Source of the DNA: Gemmatimonadota bacterium
Lineage (GTDB): Bacteria; Gemmatimonadota; Gemmatimonadetes; Longimicrobiales; RSA9
Length of the DNA stretch: 64,000 nucleotides
NCBI GenBank assembly: GCA_007126035.1
Contig: SLCC01000059.1
Span: forward strand, 1-64,000
Direction: 5' to 3'
How positions within the stretch are numbered: the first letter of the stretch is position 1; the number at the start of each line of letters is the position of its first letter. The notes beneath the pieces are model-generated. The model was not told where the DNA came from, ran no database searches, and was given only the letters and a program-made list of their open reading frames with translations. The translations under genes were made by a program, and so were the position numbers. Shown piece by piece: positions 36,313-45,741 of the stretch.

Positions 36313-37905
36313 TCAGGGGGCGATGGAGTGGAAGGTCAAGGCATCCTCTCGCTCCTCGCTGTGCTGCAAGGCCCAGCGACTGCCGAACAGGATCAGCGGA
36401 CGCTCCCTGGTATCGTAGACCAGGAGTCGGCCCTGGCCCCGGGCCACACGGCGGATGTCGGCGTCCGGGCCATCGACCCAACGGGCGAACTGGTAGTCCA
36501 GCCGGTCGAGCATGGCCCTGGCGCCGTACTCGTGCTCGAGGCGGTGCAGCAGCACATCGAACTGGAGGAGGCCAACGGCCCCGACGATGGGCGTATGCCC
36601 CGCCTGCACGTCCTCGTGGAAGACCTGGGCCGCGCCCTCCTCGCTCAGCTGGCGCAGCCCGGTATCGAGCTGCTTCCGCCGCAGCGGGTCCGCCACCCGG
36701 ACGCGGGCAAAGTGCTCCGGACTGAACCGGGGGATGCCGCCGAACCGGACTTCGCCGTCCGCGGAAAGCGTGTCCCCGATACGCAGTTCGCCCCGGTCGT
36801 GGATCCCGATCACGTCGCCCGCCCAGGCCTCCGTCACGATCTGGCGCTCCCGGGCCATGAACTGCTGCGGGTGCGTCAACCGCAACAACGAGCCGGTGCG
36901 CGTGTTGCGCACACCCAGACCCGGCTCGAATCGGCCACTGCAGATCCGGACGAAGGCTATCCGGTCACGATGCCGCGGGTCCATGTTCGCCTGGATCTTG
37001 AAAACGAAGCCCGTGAACTCCGGCTTGCCGGGCTCGATCTCGGCGCCGTCCTCGGTCCGGCGGGGCGGCGGCGGGGGCGAAAACTCGAGGAACCGCCGCA
37101 GCAGCGGCTCCACGCCGAAATTCGTCAGCGCGCTACCGAAGAAGACCGGCGACAGCTCGCCCGCCGCCACCGCGTCCGCATCGAATTCGGACCCGGCCAT
37201 GTCCAGCAGCTCCAGGTCGTCCCGCAACCGCGCCACCACCTGGTCGCCCAGACGGTCCAGCACAACCTGATCTTCCAGCCCGCCAGCCAAAACCTGCGCC
37301 CGCCTGGCTCCATGGTCACCGCCACGGTCGAACAGGCTCACCGTGCCCGCCAACCGGTCGTACACGCCCAGGAACTCGTTGCCCCGATGGATGGGCCAGC
37401 TCACCGGGAAGCACCGTAGACCCAGGTCCGACTCCACGTCGTCCAGCAGCCGGAGCGGGTCCTCACCCGCTCGGTCGCACTTGTTGACGAACGTGAAGAT
37501 GGGAATGCGACGGAGCTTGCACACCTCGAACAGCTTCCGCGTCTGCTCCTCCACTCCCTTCCGGTTGTCCAGGAGCATGATGGCGCTGTCCGACGCCACC
37601 AACGTACGGTAGGTGTCCTCGGAGAAATCCTGATGGCCAGGCGTGTCCAGCAGGTTGATACGGTAACCCTCGTAGTCGAACTGCAACACGCTGGACGTGA
37701 CCGAGATGCCCCGCTCCTTCTCCAACTCCATCCAGTCCGACGTGGCATGACGCTCCGCACGCCGCGCCTTCACCGAACCGGCCAGATGGATCGCGCCACC
37801 ATACAGCAACAGCTTCTCCGTCAGCGTGGTCTTGCCCGCGTCTGGATGGCTGATGATGGCGAACGTCCGCCGCCGATCGACCTCTCTGGTCATCAATTCA
37901 GACAT
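36313..37905 (-). CDS. prfC: Peptide chain release factor 3
   Basis: FAIISHPDAGKTTLTEKLLLYGGAIHLAGSVKARR...LDTPGHQDFSEDTYRTL. Confidence 0.97.
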   Translation of the reverse strand: MSELMTREVDRRRTFAIISHPDAGKTTLTEKLLLYGGAIHLAGSVKARRAERHATSDWMELEKERGISVTSSVLQFDYEGYRINLLDTPGHQDFSEDTYRTLVASDSAIMLLDNRKGVEEQTRKLFEVCKLRRIPIFTFVNKCDRAGEDPLRLLDDVESDLGLRCFPVSWPIHRGNEFLGVYDRLAGTVSLFDRGGDHGARRAQVLAGGLEDQVVLDRLGDQVVARLRDDLELLDMAGSEFDADAVAAGELSPVFFGSALTNFGVEPLLRRFLEFSPPPPPRRTEDGAEIEPGKPEFTGFVFKIQANMDPRHRDRIAFVRICSGRFEPGLGVRNTRTGSLLRLTHPQQFMARERQIVTEAWAGDVIGIHDRGELRIGDTLSADGEVRFGGIPRFSPEHFARVRVADPLRRKQLDTGLRQLSEEGAAQVFHEDVQAGHTPIVGAVGLLQFDVLLHRLEHEYGARAMLDRLDYQFARWVDGPDADIRRVARGQGRLLVYDTRERPLILFGSRWALQHSEEREDALTFHSIAP

Positions 37906-37974
37906 AACACGAAAAGGTCGCGGAACAACCCGCTCCGATCAAGCCGGCCCGCCGGCGTGAACACTGAGGACTTC

Positions 37975-38035
37975 GAGAGGTCGGAGGAAGCGGAGTGGGT
38001 ACGGCCGGAAGCTGGGAGGTGGCGGGACGGTCGGC
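37975..38035 (+). repeat. Third locus of the dispersed repeat family; contains 30-bp direct repeat copy B (37975-38004)
   Basis: GAGAGGTCGGAGGAAGCGGAGTGGGTACGG, 1 mismatch versus copy A, followed by ggtggcgggacggtcgg. Confidence 0.8.
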
Positions 38036-38051
38036 AGACGGCGCGGGCGTG

Positions 38052-38801
38052 TCAGAAACGCCGGCGTGGCACCCGGAACCGGACGTCCAACGTGGTGGGA
38101 ACGCCGATGCCGTCATGTAGCTTCGGCTCGTAGCTGTGGGCTCGGGCCAGATCCATCCCGTACTGGTCCAGGAGGCGGCTGCCCGAAGTGTGCACCAGCC
38201 TGACGCCCAGCACACGACCCTGCTCGTCCAGACCCACCGCCAGCTGAAGGTCCCGGCCGGCCGCCTGGGCCATCTCCATCTGGTCCGCCCGGGTCACGAT
38301 CCCCGGCATCACGTCACCCACCCGCGGGCCTCGCCGCGCGTCACAAACAACCGACGGCAACACGGCTTCCACCGTACCGCCCACCACACGGATCCTCACG
38401 CCCCAATCCGCCGGGCCGTATTCACCCACGCTCGAGCTCAGCACCCGCTCCAGCTCCGCCACCCTCGACCCATGCACGTTGCTACTGATCGCACGGGTCC
38501 AGGAAAGACGGCCGTCGTAGCCGTACCGGACGGAGACCTCCACCGTGTCACTGGCAGATGAATCACGGCCCCACAGCATGATCGAGCCCCGCGTGCCAGG
38601 ACGGGCAAGCTCGTCCAGGCTGGCAGGCGCCTCGGGGGCGGCAACATAGTGACAGTTGCGAGCGCCCAGACCCTCCACAGCCAGACGCGGACGATCCAGA
38701 TGAGAGTAGGGACCACGGTCCCCGGAGGCACAGCCCGCAAGAACCACGGCCAGAGGTAGAACCAGCAGCTTTGTTCTCGTCATCATCGCTCCCGCGGCCA
38801 T
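38052..38801 (-). CDS. Putative lipoprotein with TonB-like C-terminal domain
   Basis: Lipobox LAGC; LGVRLVHTSGSRLLDQYGMDLARAHSYEPKLHDGIGVPTTLDVRFRV. Confidence 0.7.
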   Translation of the reverse strand: MAAGAMMTRTKLLVLPLAVVLAGCASGDRGPYSHLDRPRLAVEGLGARNCHYVAAPEAPASLDELARPGTRGSIMLWGRDSSASDTVEVSVRYGYDGRLSWTRAISSNVHGSRVAELERVLSSSVGEYGPADWGVRIRVVGGTVEAVLPSVVCDARRGPRVGDVMPGIVTRADQMEMAQAAGRDLQLAVGLDEQGRVLGVRLVHTSGSRLLDQYGMDLARAHSYEPKLHDGIGVPTTLDVRFRVPRRRF

Positions 38802-38834
38802 GGCCTGACCCGAGCACCAAGACGACCGCCGGTG

Positions 38835-39215
38835 CTAATACACCGGATCCACCGACAGGAGCCGTGACGCCGCCGAAACCACCGCTACCGGACGGACCGG
38901 CTTCAGCAGGAAGGCGTCCGCCACCTCGCTCGTAACCGCAAGCTCCTCGGCCATGGCCCGCGCCGTCACCGACAGAACCGGCGTGCTCCGGAATCTGCTG
39001 TCCAGTCGGAGCAGGGTCGTGAACCGTCCTCGACCCGGGACCTCCATGGGGAAATCCCCAACCACCACGTCCGGCTCGTGGTCCTCCAGCAGCGACAGGG
39101 CCTCCTCGCCACTGGACGCGGCGAGCACCCTGAACCCGGAATGGGCGAAGACCGCGCCCAGGATCCGGCGCGTGTCTTCATCACGATCGACCAGTAGAAC
39201 CAGCCGCTCCCGCAT
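38835..39215 (-). CDS. Stand-alone response regulator receiver domain
   Basis: LVDRDEDTRRILGAVF...VVVGDFPMEVPG...FLLKPV. Confidence 0.85.
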   Translation of the reverse strand: MRERLVLLVDRDEDTRRILGAVFAHSGFRVLAASSGEEALSLLEDHEPDVVVGDFPMEVPGRGRFTTLLRLDSRFRSTPVLSVTARAMAEELAVTSEVADAFLLKPVRPVAVVSAASRLLSVDPVY

Positions 39216-39333
39216 TAGGCAATCATCCACAGGTGAGTCACTAACCAGCCCGGCGTCCGTCCGGAAAGGCGACGATAATCGTGTCAATGGCGGACGTTCG
39301 AGGATATAACGATACGATGTAGTGGGCGGGGAC

Positions 39334-40095
39334 TCAAGAGTCTTGATCGGCCGTTGCCCGGTGCAACATGCGCAGGGTCTCGACGGCGGCCATGGTGAGG
39401 AGTATGGGGATGAACAGGAGATATGAGGCGGCGTGGACGGCGGTGGCCAGGGTGGGGTGGTCGACGGTCAGGCTGAGCACGAGCCAGAGCAGAGCGAACC
39501 CGAGGAGGACGGCTGTGGTTCCCGCGTCGCCTGCGGCGCGAGCGAGGCGGCGCGCATCACCGTAGCGGGGCCCTCTCCACGCCCTGGGCGGTTTGAGGCG
39601 TATGCCGAACTGCTCGGGCACCATGTAGGCGAGTATGATCGCCGGCCAGTGCCACCATAGTATGGGCAAGGCGGCGAGTGCGCCGGAGGGGATGGAGAGG
39701 AGGCGCTGGTCCGGCAGTCCGGCGGCATGGGCGGCCATGGCGCCGAGTGTGGCGCCGATCCCGGCGGCGAAGGCGGTGAGGACGACGAGGGTGGTCAGGC
39801 TGGTGAGGTGGCTGAAGGCGCGGTCGACGGCCAGTGCCGGGACGCTCCAATCGGCGTGGAGTCCGAGGGCCCTGGCTGTTGCGGCTCCGTAGAAGATGCT
39901 GGCTCCCAGATTGAGCAGGATCTGCTGGGCGGGCGGCCCTGGGATGAGCAGATCTATCGCCCAGACCGCGAGGACCCATGGCGCCGTTCTGCGGTAGACG
40001 GCTGCGAGGGTGCGGACGGAGAGGTGGTTTTCCGGGCTCACGGCAGGAGAGTAGGGGCGGGTCTGTGGGCGGGCAAGTGGTGGCGGGATGGGCAT
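39334..40095 (-). CDS. Multi-pass membrane protein of unknown function
   Basis: Several hydrophobic helices. Confidence 0.7.
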   Translation of the reverse strand: MPIPPPLARPQTRPYSPAVSPENHLSVRTLAAVYRRTAPWVLAVWAIDLLIPGPPAQQILLNLGASIFYGAATARALGLHADWSVPALAVDRAFSHLTSLTTLVVLTAFAAGIGATLGAMAAHAAGLPDQRLLSIPSGALAALPILWWHWPAIILAYMVPEQFGIRLKPPRAWRGPRYGDARRLARAAGDAGTTAVLLGFALLWLVLSLTVDHPTLATAVHAASYLLFIPILLTMAAVETLRMLHRATADQDS

Positions 40096-40186
40096 CGTGG
40101 GCGGGTGGCCCGCTGGTGTCGCGTGTCGCCTGATGTCATGTTTCGGGGGTCACCCTACGACTTGAAGGAAGCCGACGGAGGTTCAG

Positions 40187-41878
40187 ATGATTCTGAGGCG
40201 GGTACTGGCGACGGCGGCGGTGCTGTTGCTGACAGTGGCATGCGCGGTGGTGGAGGATCGGCCCGCGGTCTCAATGGAGATGGCTGGCCCGGCGCTGGAG
40301 AGCATCTCCGGGGATCGTCTCCTGGCGCACATCGAGGTTCTGGCTTCCGACGAGTTCGAAGGTCGGCTGCCGGGCACGGTGGGCGAGGAGAAGACGGTGG
40401 CCTACCTGCTCGAGCAGTTCGAGTCGCTCGGCGTGGAGCCTGGCAACCCGAACGGCACGTACACGCAGGACGTGACGCTGGTTGGTGTCCGTTCGAACAC
40501 CACCGGCTCCATCGCGGTGGACGGGCAGACCCTGCCGCTGACTTTCCCGGAGAACTTTGTGGGCGTGTCGTACCGTGAGGGCGACCGTGTCGAGGTGACC
40601 GGCTCGGAGGTGGTGTTCGTCGGCTACGGCGTGGAAGCGCCGGAGTACGACTGGGACGACTACGAGGGCCAGGACATGACGGGCAAGACGCTGGTCATGC
40701 TGGTCAGTGACCCGCCGGTGGCGGACCCGAACGACCCTGACGCATTGGACCCCGACATGTTCAACGGGGAAGCCATGACCCTGTACGGCCGCTGGACGTA
40801 CAAGTACGAGATCGGGGCTTCGAAGGGCGCCGACGCGGTGATCATCGTCCACGAGACGGGTCCCGCCGGGTATCCGTGGGACGTGGTCACGGGGAGCTGG
40901 GGCGGCGAGAACATGAGCATCCAGAGCGACGGCGGCGACGCGCCTCTGAAGGTGGAGGCGTGGATCACCGACGACTTCGCCCGGGAGCTGTTCGCCACCG
41001 CCGGCCACGACTTCGACGCCCTGAAGGACCGGGCCCGCACCGCGGACTTCGAGCCGGTACCGCTGGGCGCCACGGCGGAGTTCACCGCGGACCTCCAGCA
41101 CCGTACCGTCCAGTCCCAGAACGTGGTGGCCAAGCTGCCCGGTGCGCATCCGGAGCGGCGGGACGAGTACGTGCTGTACATCGCCCACTGGGACCACCTG
41201 GGACGGGATGGTGACCTGATCTACAACGGCGCCGTGGACAATGCCACGGGCACGGCGATGCTGATCGAGATGGCCCGGGCTTATACCTTGCTCCCGGAGC
41301 CGCCGGACCGGTCGATCCTGTTCCTGGCTCTGACGGCGGAAGAGCAGGGGCTGCTGGGGGCGCGCCACTACGCGGAGAACCCGCTCTACCCGCTGGAGCG
41401 GACCGTGGCCGTGATCAACATGGACGCCTTCTTCCCCTGGGGCCGGACGGAGGACGTGATCGTCATTGGCCGGGGCAGCTCGACGCTGGAAGACGTCCTG
41501 GAACGGCACGCCTCGGCACAGGGCCGGGTCCTGGAGCCGGACGCGGAGCCGGAGAAGGGATTCTTCTATCGCTCCGACCACTTCGAGTTCGCCCGACAGG
41601 GCGTGCCGGCCCTCTACATCGGCACGGGCACGCGGTTCCTGGATCGGCCCGAGGGCTGGGGCGAGGCCATGCGTGAGGAGTTCACACGGGACCACTACCA
41701 CAAACCGACGGACGAGGTACAGACCGATTGGGACATGTCCGGCCTGGTCGAGGATTCACAGCTCCTCTTCCTGGTAGGTTACGACGTGGCACAGACGCCG
41801 GCATACCCGAACTGGCACGAGGGCAACGAGTTCAGAGCCAGGCGAGACGCCATGCTCGCCGACCGCCAGGGTCGCTGA
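40187..41878 (+). CDS. M28 family metallopeptidase
   Basis: IAHWDHLGRDGDLIYNGAVDNATGTAMLIEMARA...LFLALTAEEQGLLGARHYAENP. Confidence 0.93.
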   Translation: MILRRVLATAAVLLLTVACAVVEDRPAVSMEMAGPALESISGDRLLAHIEVLASDEFEGRLPGTVGEEKTVAYLLEQFESLGVEPGNPNGTYTQDVTLVGVRSNTTGSIAVDGQTLPLTFPENFVGVSYREGDRVEVTGSEVVFVGYGVEAPEYDWDDYEGQDMTGKTLVMLVSDPPVADPNDPDALDPDMFNGEAMTLYGRWTYKYEIGASKGADAVIIVHETGPAGYPWDVVTGSWGGENMSIQSDGGDAPLKVEAWITDDFARELFATAGHDFDALKDRARTADFEPVPLGATAEFTADLQHRTVQSQNVVAKLPGAHPERRDEYVLYIAHWDHLGRDGDLIYNGAVDNATGTAMLIEMARAYTLLPEPPDRSILFLALTAEEQGLLGARHYAENPLYPLERTVAVINMDAFFPWGRTEDVIVIGRGSSTLEDVLERHASAQGRVLEPDAEPEKGFFYRSDHFEFARQGVPALYIGTGTRFLDRPEGWGEAMREEFTRDHYHKPTDEVQTDWDMSGLVEDSQLLFLVGYDVAQTPAYPNWHEGNEFRARRDAMLADRQGR

Positions 41879-41969
41879 TCACAAACCGGCGGGACTCGAC
41901 GACCAGGATCGGGGGCCGGCCCACCGCCGGAATACCGCACGGCCTGGGGCCAGGCGGTGCGGTCTCGCA

Positions 41970-42203
41970 TCAGCCGCCCTGGCCCGTAGTGCCCTCGGTC
42001 GAAGGCTCGGCACGCTGCTCACCCAGCTCTACGGGCAGACCGCATAGCTCTATCGAATGTGGCCGCGCGCCGCGCAGATCCACGGGGACGCCGGCACCTT
42101 CGTCTATTTCCGGACAGCCCAGTGGCTCCTGCGCTTCGGCCACCGTGGCCACGGAAACCACCAGCAGCGCAGAAGCGAGTGGACCTGCGAGTCGCTTCGG
42201 CAT
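41970..42203 (-). CDS. Small exported protein (77 aa)
   Basis: SD gagaggagaag upstream of ATG; clear signal peptide [25 protein letters not shown]. Confidence 0.6.
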   Translation of the reverse strand: MPKRLAGPLASALLVVSVATVAEAQEPLGCPEIDEGAGVPVDLRGARPHSIELCGLPVELGEQRAEPSTEGTTGQGG

Positions 42204-42241
42204 ATTCTTCTCCTCTCGATTCGGATGGCGCTATCAGTGCG

Positions 42242-42292
42242 CCCGGCCCTGGGTACACGGGCCGGGAAACGAAGGTTTCGTGCGGGAGCACG
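42242..42292 (+). promoter_or_regulatory. Cluster of three hairpins in the csp 5' region, two mutually exclusive
   Basis: CCCGGCCC/GGGCCGGG (42242-42249/42259-42266); ACGAA-GGT-TTCGT (42269-42281); CGTGC-GGGA-GCACG (42279-42292). Confidence 0.5.
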
Positions 42293-42353
42293 ATCCTTGC
42301 ACTACCGAATCAGCAACCGATTTCAACAACCCTCATCACATCCGGGACAGATC

Positions 42354-42569
42354 ATGGCACGAGAGACGGGCAAGGTAGCAAGGTTCATGGACGACAAGGG
42401 CTTCGGCTTCATCCAGCCGGACGGGGGCGGCAAGGACGTGTTCGTGCATCATTCCGCCATCGAAGGAACGGGCTTCAAGTCCCTGGCGGAGGGCGACCGC
42501 GTCGAATTCGACCTGGTCCAGGACCCGAAAGGGCCGCGAGCCGAGAACGTCACGAAGCTGGAAGAGTAG
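42354..42569 (+). CDS. Cold shock domain protein
   Basis: [61 protein letters not shown]. Confidence 0.95.
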   Translation: MARETGKVARFMDDKGFGFIQPDGGGKDVFVHHSAIEGTGFKSLAEGDRVEFDLVQDPKGPRAENVTKLEE

Positions 42570-42666
42570 TAGCAGCTTCAGGCGGATGGGCCCCACCACG
42601 GCCCCGACCGGAACATCGACGACGGCCGTTCAGCCATCCTCCTCGACCAGTCCATTCAGGATCCAC

Positions 42667-42702
42667 CGGGTGTGCTAGCCGCAGCTGCGACTAGCACACC
42701 CG
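42667..42702. terminator. Bidirectional terminator-like palindrome between csp and the hemolysin III gene
   Basis: CGGGTGTGCTAG - 12 nt - CTAGCACACCCG, perfect 12-bp stem. Confidence 0.7.
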
Positions 42703-42744
42703 CCGGGGAACTTGTGCCCAGCAATCGGACCACGTTACTCCGGG

Positions 42745-43386
42745 TCAGAGCAGCGTAGCTACTGCCACCGCGTGACAGACGCTCCCGCCCAGGACGAAGA
42801 GGTGCCAGATGGCGTGGGCGTAAGGGAGAGTCCTGCTGTGGTAGAAGACGGTGCCGGCCGTGTAGACCAGGCCGCCGGCGACAAGCCACACCAGTGTCTC
42901 CTGGGGCAGGGCCTGCGCGACGGGCACTATGCCCACCAGCACGAGCCACCCCATCCCCACGTATACGGCGGTGGAGAGCAGTCGGAACCGACCGGTGAAG
43001 AGCAGCTTGAGGCCGATCCCTACCACGGCAAGGCCCCAGATGACACCGAACAGACTCCAGCCCCAGCCTCCACCCACGCCGCCCAGCATGAACGGCGTAT
43101 AGGTCCCGGCGATCAGCAGGTAGATGGCGGAATGGTCCAGGACCTTGAGACGGGCCTTGCAGCGGGCGGAGCGGGCCGCATGGTAGATGGTGGACGCCGT
43201 GTAGAGGGCGATGAGGGTGGTGGCGAAGACGGACGCGCCCACGACCTGCGTCGGCCGCCCACCCAGCGCCGCCATGGTGATCAGGATCGCCGCGGCGGCG
43301 ATGCTGGCCACCACACCGGCGCCGTGGGTCAGTACGTTCGCCAGCTCCTCGCGGCTCGCCCGTCCATCGACCGGCTCAGTCGTCAT
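42745..43386 (-). CDS. Hemolysin III / PAQR family protein
   Basis: EELANVLTHGAGVV...STIYHAARSARCKARLKVLDHSAIYLLIAGTYTPF...HLFVLGGSVCHAVAV. Confidence 0.94.
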   Translation of the reverse strand: MTTEPVDGRASREELANVLTHGAGVVASIAAAAILITMAALGGRPTQVVGASVFATTLIALYTASTIYHAARSARCKARLKVLDHSAIYLLIAGTYTPFMLGGVGGGWGWSLFGVIWGLAVVGIGLKLLFTGRFRLLSTAVYVGMGWLVLVGIVPVAQALPQETLVWLVAGGLVYTAGTVFYHSRTLPYAHAIWHLFVLGGSVCHAVAVATLL

Positions 43387-43696
43387 GCCGGATCATGGTG
43401 AGCATCATCTTGAACGGCTGGTTCGCGGCCAGGGCGTGGGGTACTCCGGCGGGCAGCCGGATCGCCTGCCCGGCGGCCACCTGGTGCTCGTCGTCGGCGA
43501 TGCGGATGGCGGCCTGGCCCTCCAGCACCACCACCAGGGCGTCGTAGGGCGATGTGTGCTCCGTCAGGCCTTCACCCTCGGCGAAAGCGAAGAGGGTGAC
43601 GTTGCCTCGCTTTCCGCTCAGGATCTTGCGGCTCACCACTGACCCTTTCTGGTACGACACCTGTCCCGCCAGCGCCACCACTTCCGATTCCTTCAT
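43376..43696 (-). CDS. Cupin domain-containing protein
   Basis: EGLTEHTSPYDALVVVLEGQAAIRIADDEHQVAAGQAIRLPAGVPHAL. Confidence 0.9.
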   Translation of the reverse strand: MKESEVVALAGQVSYQKGSVVSRKILSGKRGNVTLFAFAEGEGLTEHTSPYDALVVVLEGQAAIRIADDEHQVAAGQAIRLPAGVPHALAANQPFKMMLTMIRHDD

Positions 43697-43821
43697 CTCA
43701 CCTCCGTCTCGTGTCAGGACTACCGGAATCTGTGACGAGGTGGCGCTGTGGGGAAGGGCCAGCGGGAATCATCTTTGAGCGGGGACCTGACCAGTTCCAG
43801 CGCCTGCCAGTCGTTGCCAGC

Positions 43822-44481
43822 TCAGTGGCCGGCGTCGTGTCCGGGGTGGTGCCTGGCCAACTCCCGGATCCGGTCCGACTCCAGCACCTGCCAGCCGGGC
43901 GTCTCGGTCCTGGCTATGACGATGGCGGCTCGAGCCACGTCGGCTGCATCGATGGTGCGCCACCGGGCTGGCGCCGCCCGCATCAACAGCCGGGCCAGGT
44001 GCTCCATGGGCCGGCCTTCCCGATGCCCGCCCAGGACCGAGGGGCGGAGTATGGCGCCGCTGGGGAAGCCCGCGTCGCGGACCGCCTGCTCGGCCTCGGC
44101 CTTCACCCGATTGTAGAAGAAAGGCGAGCTGGCACTGGCGCCGATGGCGCTGACGAGGGAGAAGTGTCGGGCGCCGTGCTCGCGGGAGAGGTGCGCGATC
44201 AGGCGGGTGAGCTCCACGTCCACCTGGCGGAACCGGTCTCTGGAGCCGGCGTCCTTCCTGGTGGTGCCCAGCGCGCAGAAGACGTGGTCCGCTTTCAGGT
44301 GGCGTCGGTTGTCGTGGAGTCGCTCGAAGGGGAATATCCTCTGCTCGACCCGGTCCGGTGCCGGGTCCAGCGGACGCCGGGCGACGACGATGACCCGCTC
44401 GTAGTCGTCGTCGCCCGCCAGCAGTCTGACCAGTTGTCGACCTACCAGGCCGGTGGCGCCGGCCACCAGCGCGGTGGGCAT
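43822..44481 (-). CDS. NAD(P)-binding Rossmann-fold oxidoreductase/epimerase-like
   Basis: ALVAGATGLVGRQLVRLL...VFCALGTTRKDAGS...ILRPSVLGG. Confidence 0.9.
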   Translation of the reverse strand: MPTALVAGATGLVGRQLVRLLAGDDDYERVIVVARRPLDPAPDRVEQRIFPFERLHDNRRHLKADHVFCALGTTRKDAGSRDRFRQVDVELTRLIAHLSREHGARHFSLVSAIGASASSPFFYNRVKAEAEQAVRDAGFPSGAILRPSVLGGHREGRPMEHLARLLMRAAPARWRTIDAADVARAAIVIARTETPGWQVLESDRIRELARHHPGHDAGH

Positions 44482-44488
44482 GGCTGCC

Positions 44489-45616
44489 TCATGGTTCCCT
44501 GTAGATGGCGGTGTGGACCTGGCCGTCCTGGTCGATGTAGCCCCGGTACATGCCGCGGGAGTTGAACGTCATCACCACGTTCCCATCGGCGTCCAGGGAG
44601 ATGAGGCCGCCGGTCTCGGGCTGCTGGACCTCGAGCCGGCCCCAGATCACCTCTTCCGCAGCCCGTTCCAGGCTGACGCCCCGGTAGCGCATGCGGGCGC
44701 AGACGTCGTAGGAGACCACATTCCGGATGAAGTACTCGCCCCAACCGGTGGTGCTCACGCCACAGCGGTCATCGGCGTAGGTCCCGGCACCGATCACGGG
44801 CACGTCGCCGATCCGGCCCCAGCGCTTGTTGGTCATCCCGCCGGTGGTGGTGCCGGCGGCGACGTTGCCATCCTGGTCGAGTGCGACCACGCCCACGGTG
44901 CTGTACCGAGTGGTGGGGTCATCGGCGGCTGCCGGGTCCAGGGAAGCCTGCTCCCGCTCGGCGGCCCTGGCGCGCTCGAGGGCGTCCCAGCGGCGCTGGG
45001 TGAAGAAATACGACGGGTCCACCATCTCCACGCCCTGCTCCCGGGCGAACTCCTCGGCTCCGGACCCGGCCAGCATCACGTGGGGGGAGGAGTCCATGAC
45101 TCGCCGGGCCAGCACGATGGGATTCTTAACGGTGCGCAGCCCGGCCACGGCCCCCGCGTCCAGCGTGGCGCCATCCATGATGCTGGCATCCAGCTCGTTG
45201 TGGCCTTCGGCGGTGAAGACGGCGCCCCGTCCGGCGTTGAAGAGCGGCGAGTCCTCCATCACCATGTTGGCCGCGACAACGGCGTCCAGGCTGCTGCCCC
45301 CGTCCGCCAGGACCCGGTGACCGGCCCGGAGCGCCTCCTCGAGCGCCGCGTGATACTCGGCTTCCAGCTCAGCGGTCATGTCGTCCGGCGTGATGGTGCC
45401 GGCGCCTCCGTGGACCACCAGCCCCCACTGGATCTGAGCGGTCTCCGAAGGATGCTGGGGTTCGGCCTGGGACGGATTGCTCGGCGCGGGAACGATATTG
45501 CAGGCGGCAGTCATGGCGAACATGCAGGTGAGCACGGCCGGAAGAGCCGGGCGCAGCTTCGTCGTCGAATGCATGGATACTCCTTGGTAGCGTCGTGGAC
45601 ACTGGGAAGGTAGCAA
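44489..45616 (-). CDS. Isoaspartyl peptidase/L-asparaginase (Ntn-type asparaginase 2 family)
   Basis: GLVVHGGAGTI...RYSTVGVVALDQDGNVAAGTTTGGMTNKRWGRIGDVPVIGAGTYAD. Confidence 0.94.
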   Translation of the reverse strand: MLPSQCPRRYQGVSMHSTTKLRPALPAVLTCMFAMTAACNIVPAPSNPSQAEPQHPSETAQIQWGLVVHGGAGTITPDDMTAELEAEYHAALEEALRAGHRVLADGGSSLDAVVAANMVMEDSPLFNAGRGAVFTAEGHNELDASIMDGATLDAGAVAGLRTVKNPIVLARRVMDSSPHVMLAGSGAEEFAREQGVEMVDPSYFFTQRRWDALERARAAEREQASLDPAAADDPTTRYSTVGVVALDQDGNVAAGTTTGGMTNKRWGRIGDVPVIGAGTYADDRCGVSTTGWGEYFIRNVVSYDVCARMRYRGVSLERAAEEVIWGRLEVQQPETGGLISLDADGNVVMTFNSRGMYRGYIDQDGQVHTAIYREP

Positions 45617-45741
45617 CGGGGGCCGGCCTGGAACAGGGCAACCGGCAGCACGGCAGGGTCCAGGTCGACGGGCGTCACGTGCGACAGTCTCGAGGTGGCC
45701 AGGACTTGATCCAACCAGAGAAAAGCCGCACCTTCACGACC

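Noticed and set aside
36016-37419. 467-aa plus-strand ORF through the repeat array and prfC
   Set aside because: Repeat-derived and antisense to prfC.
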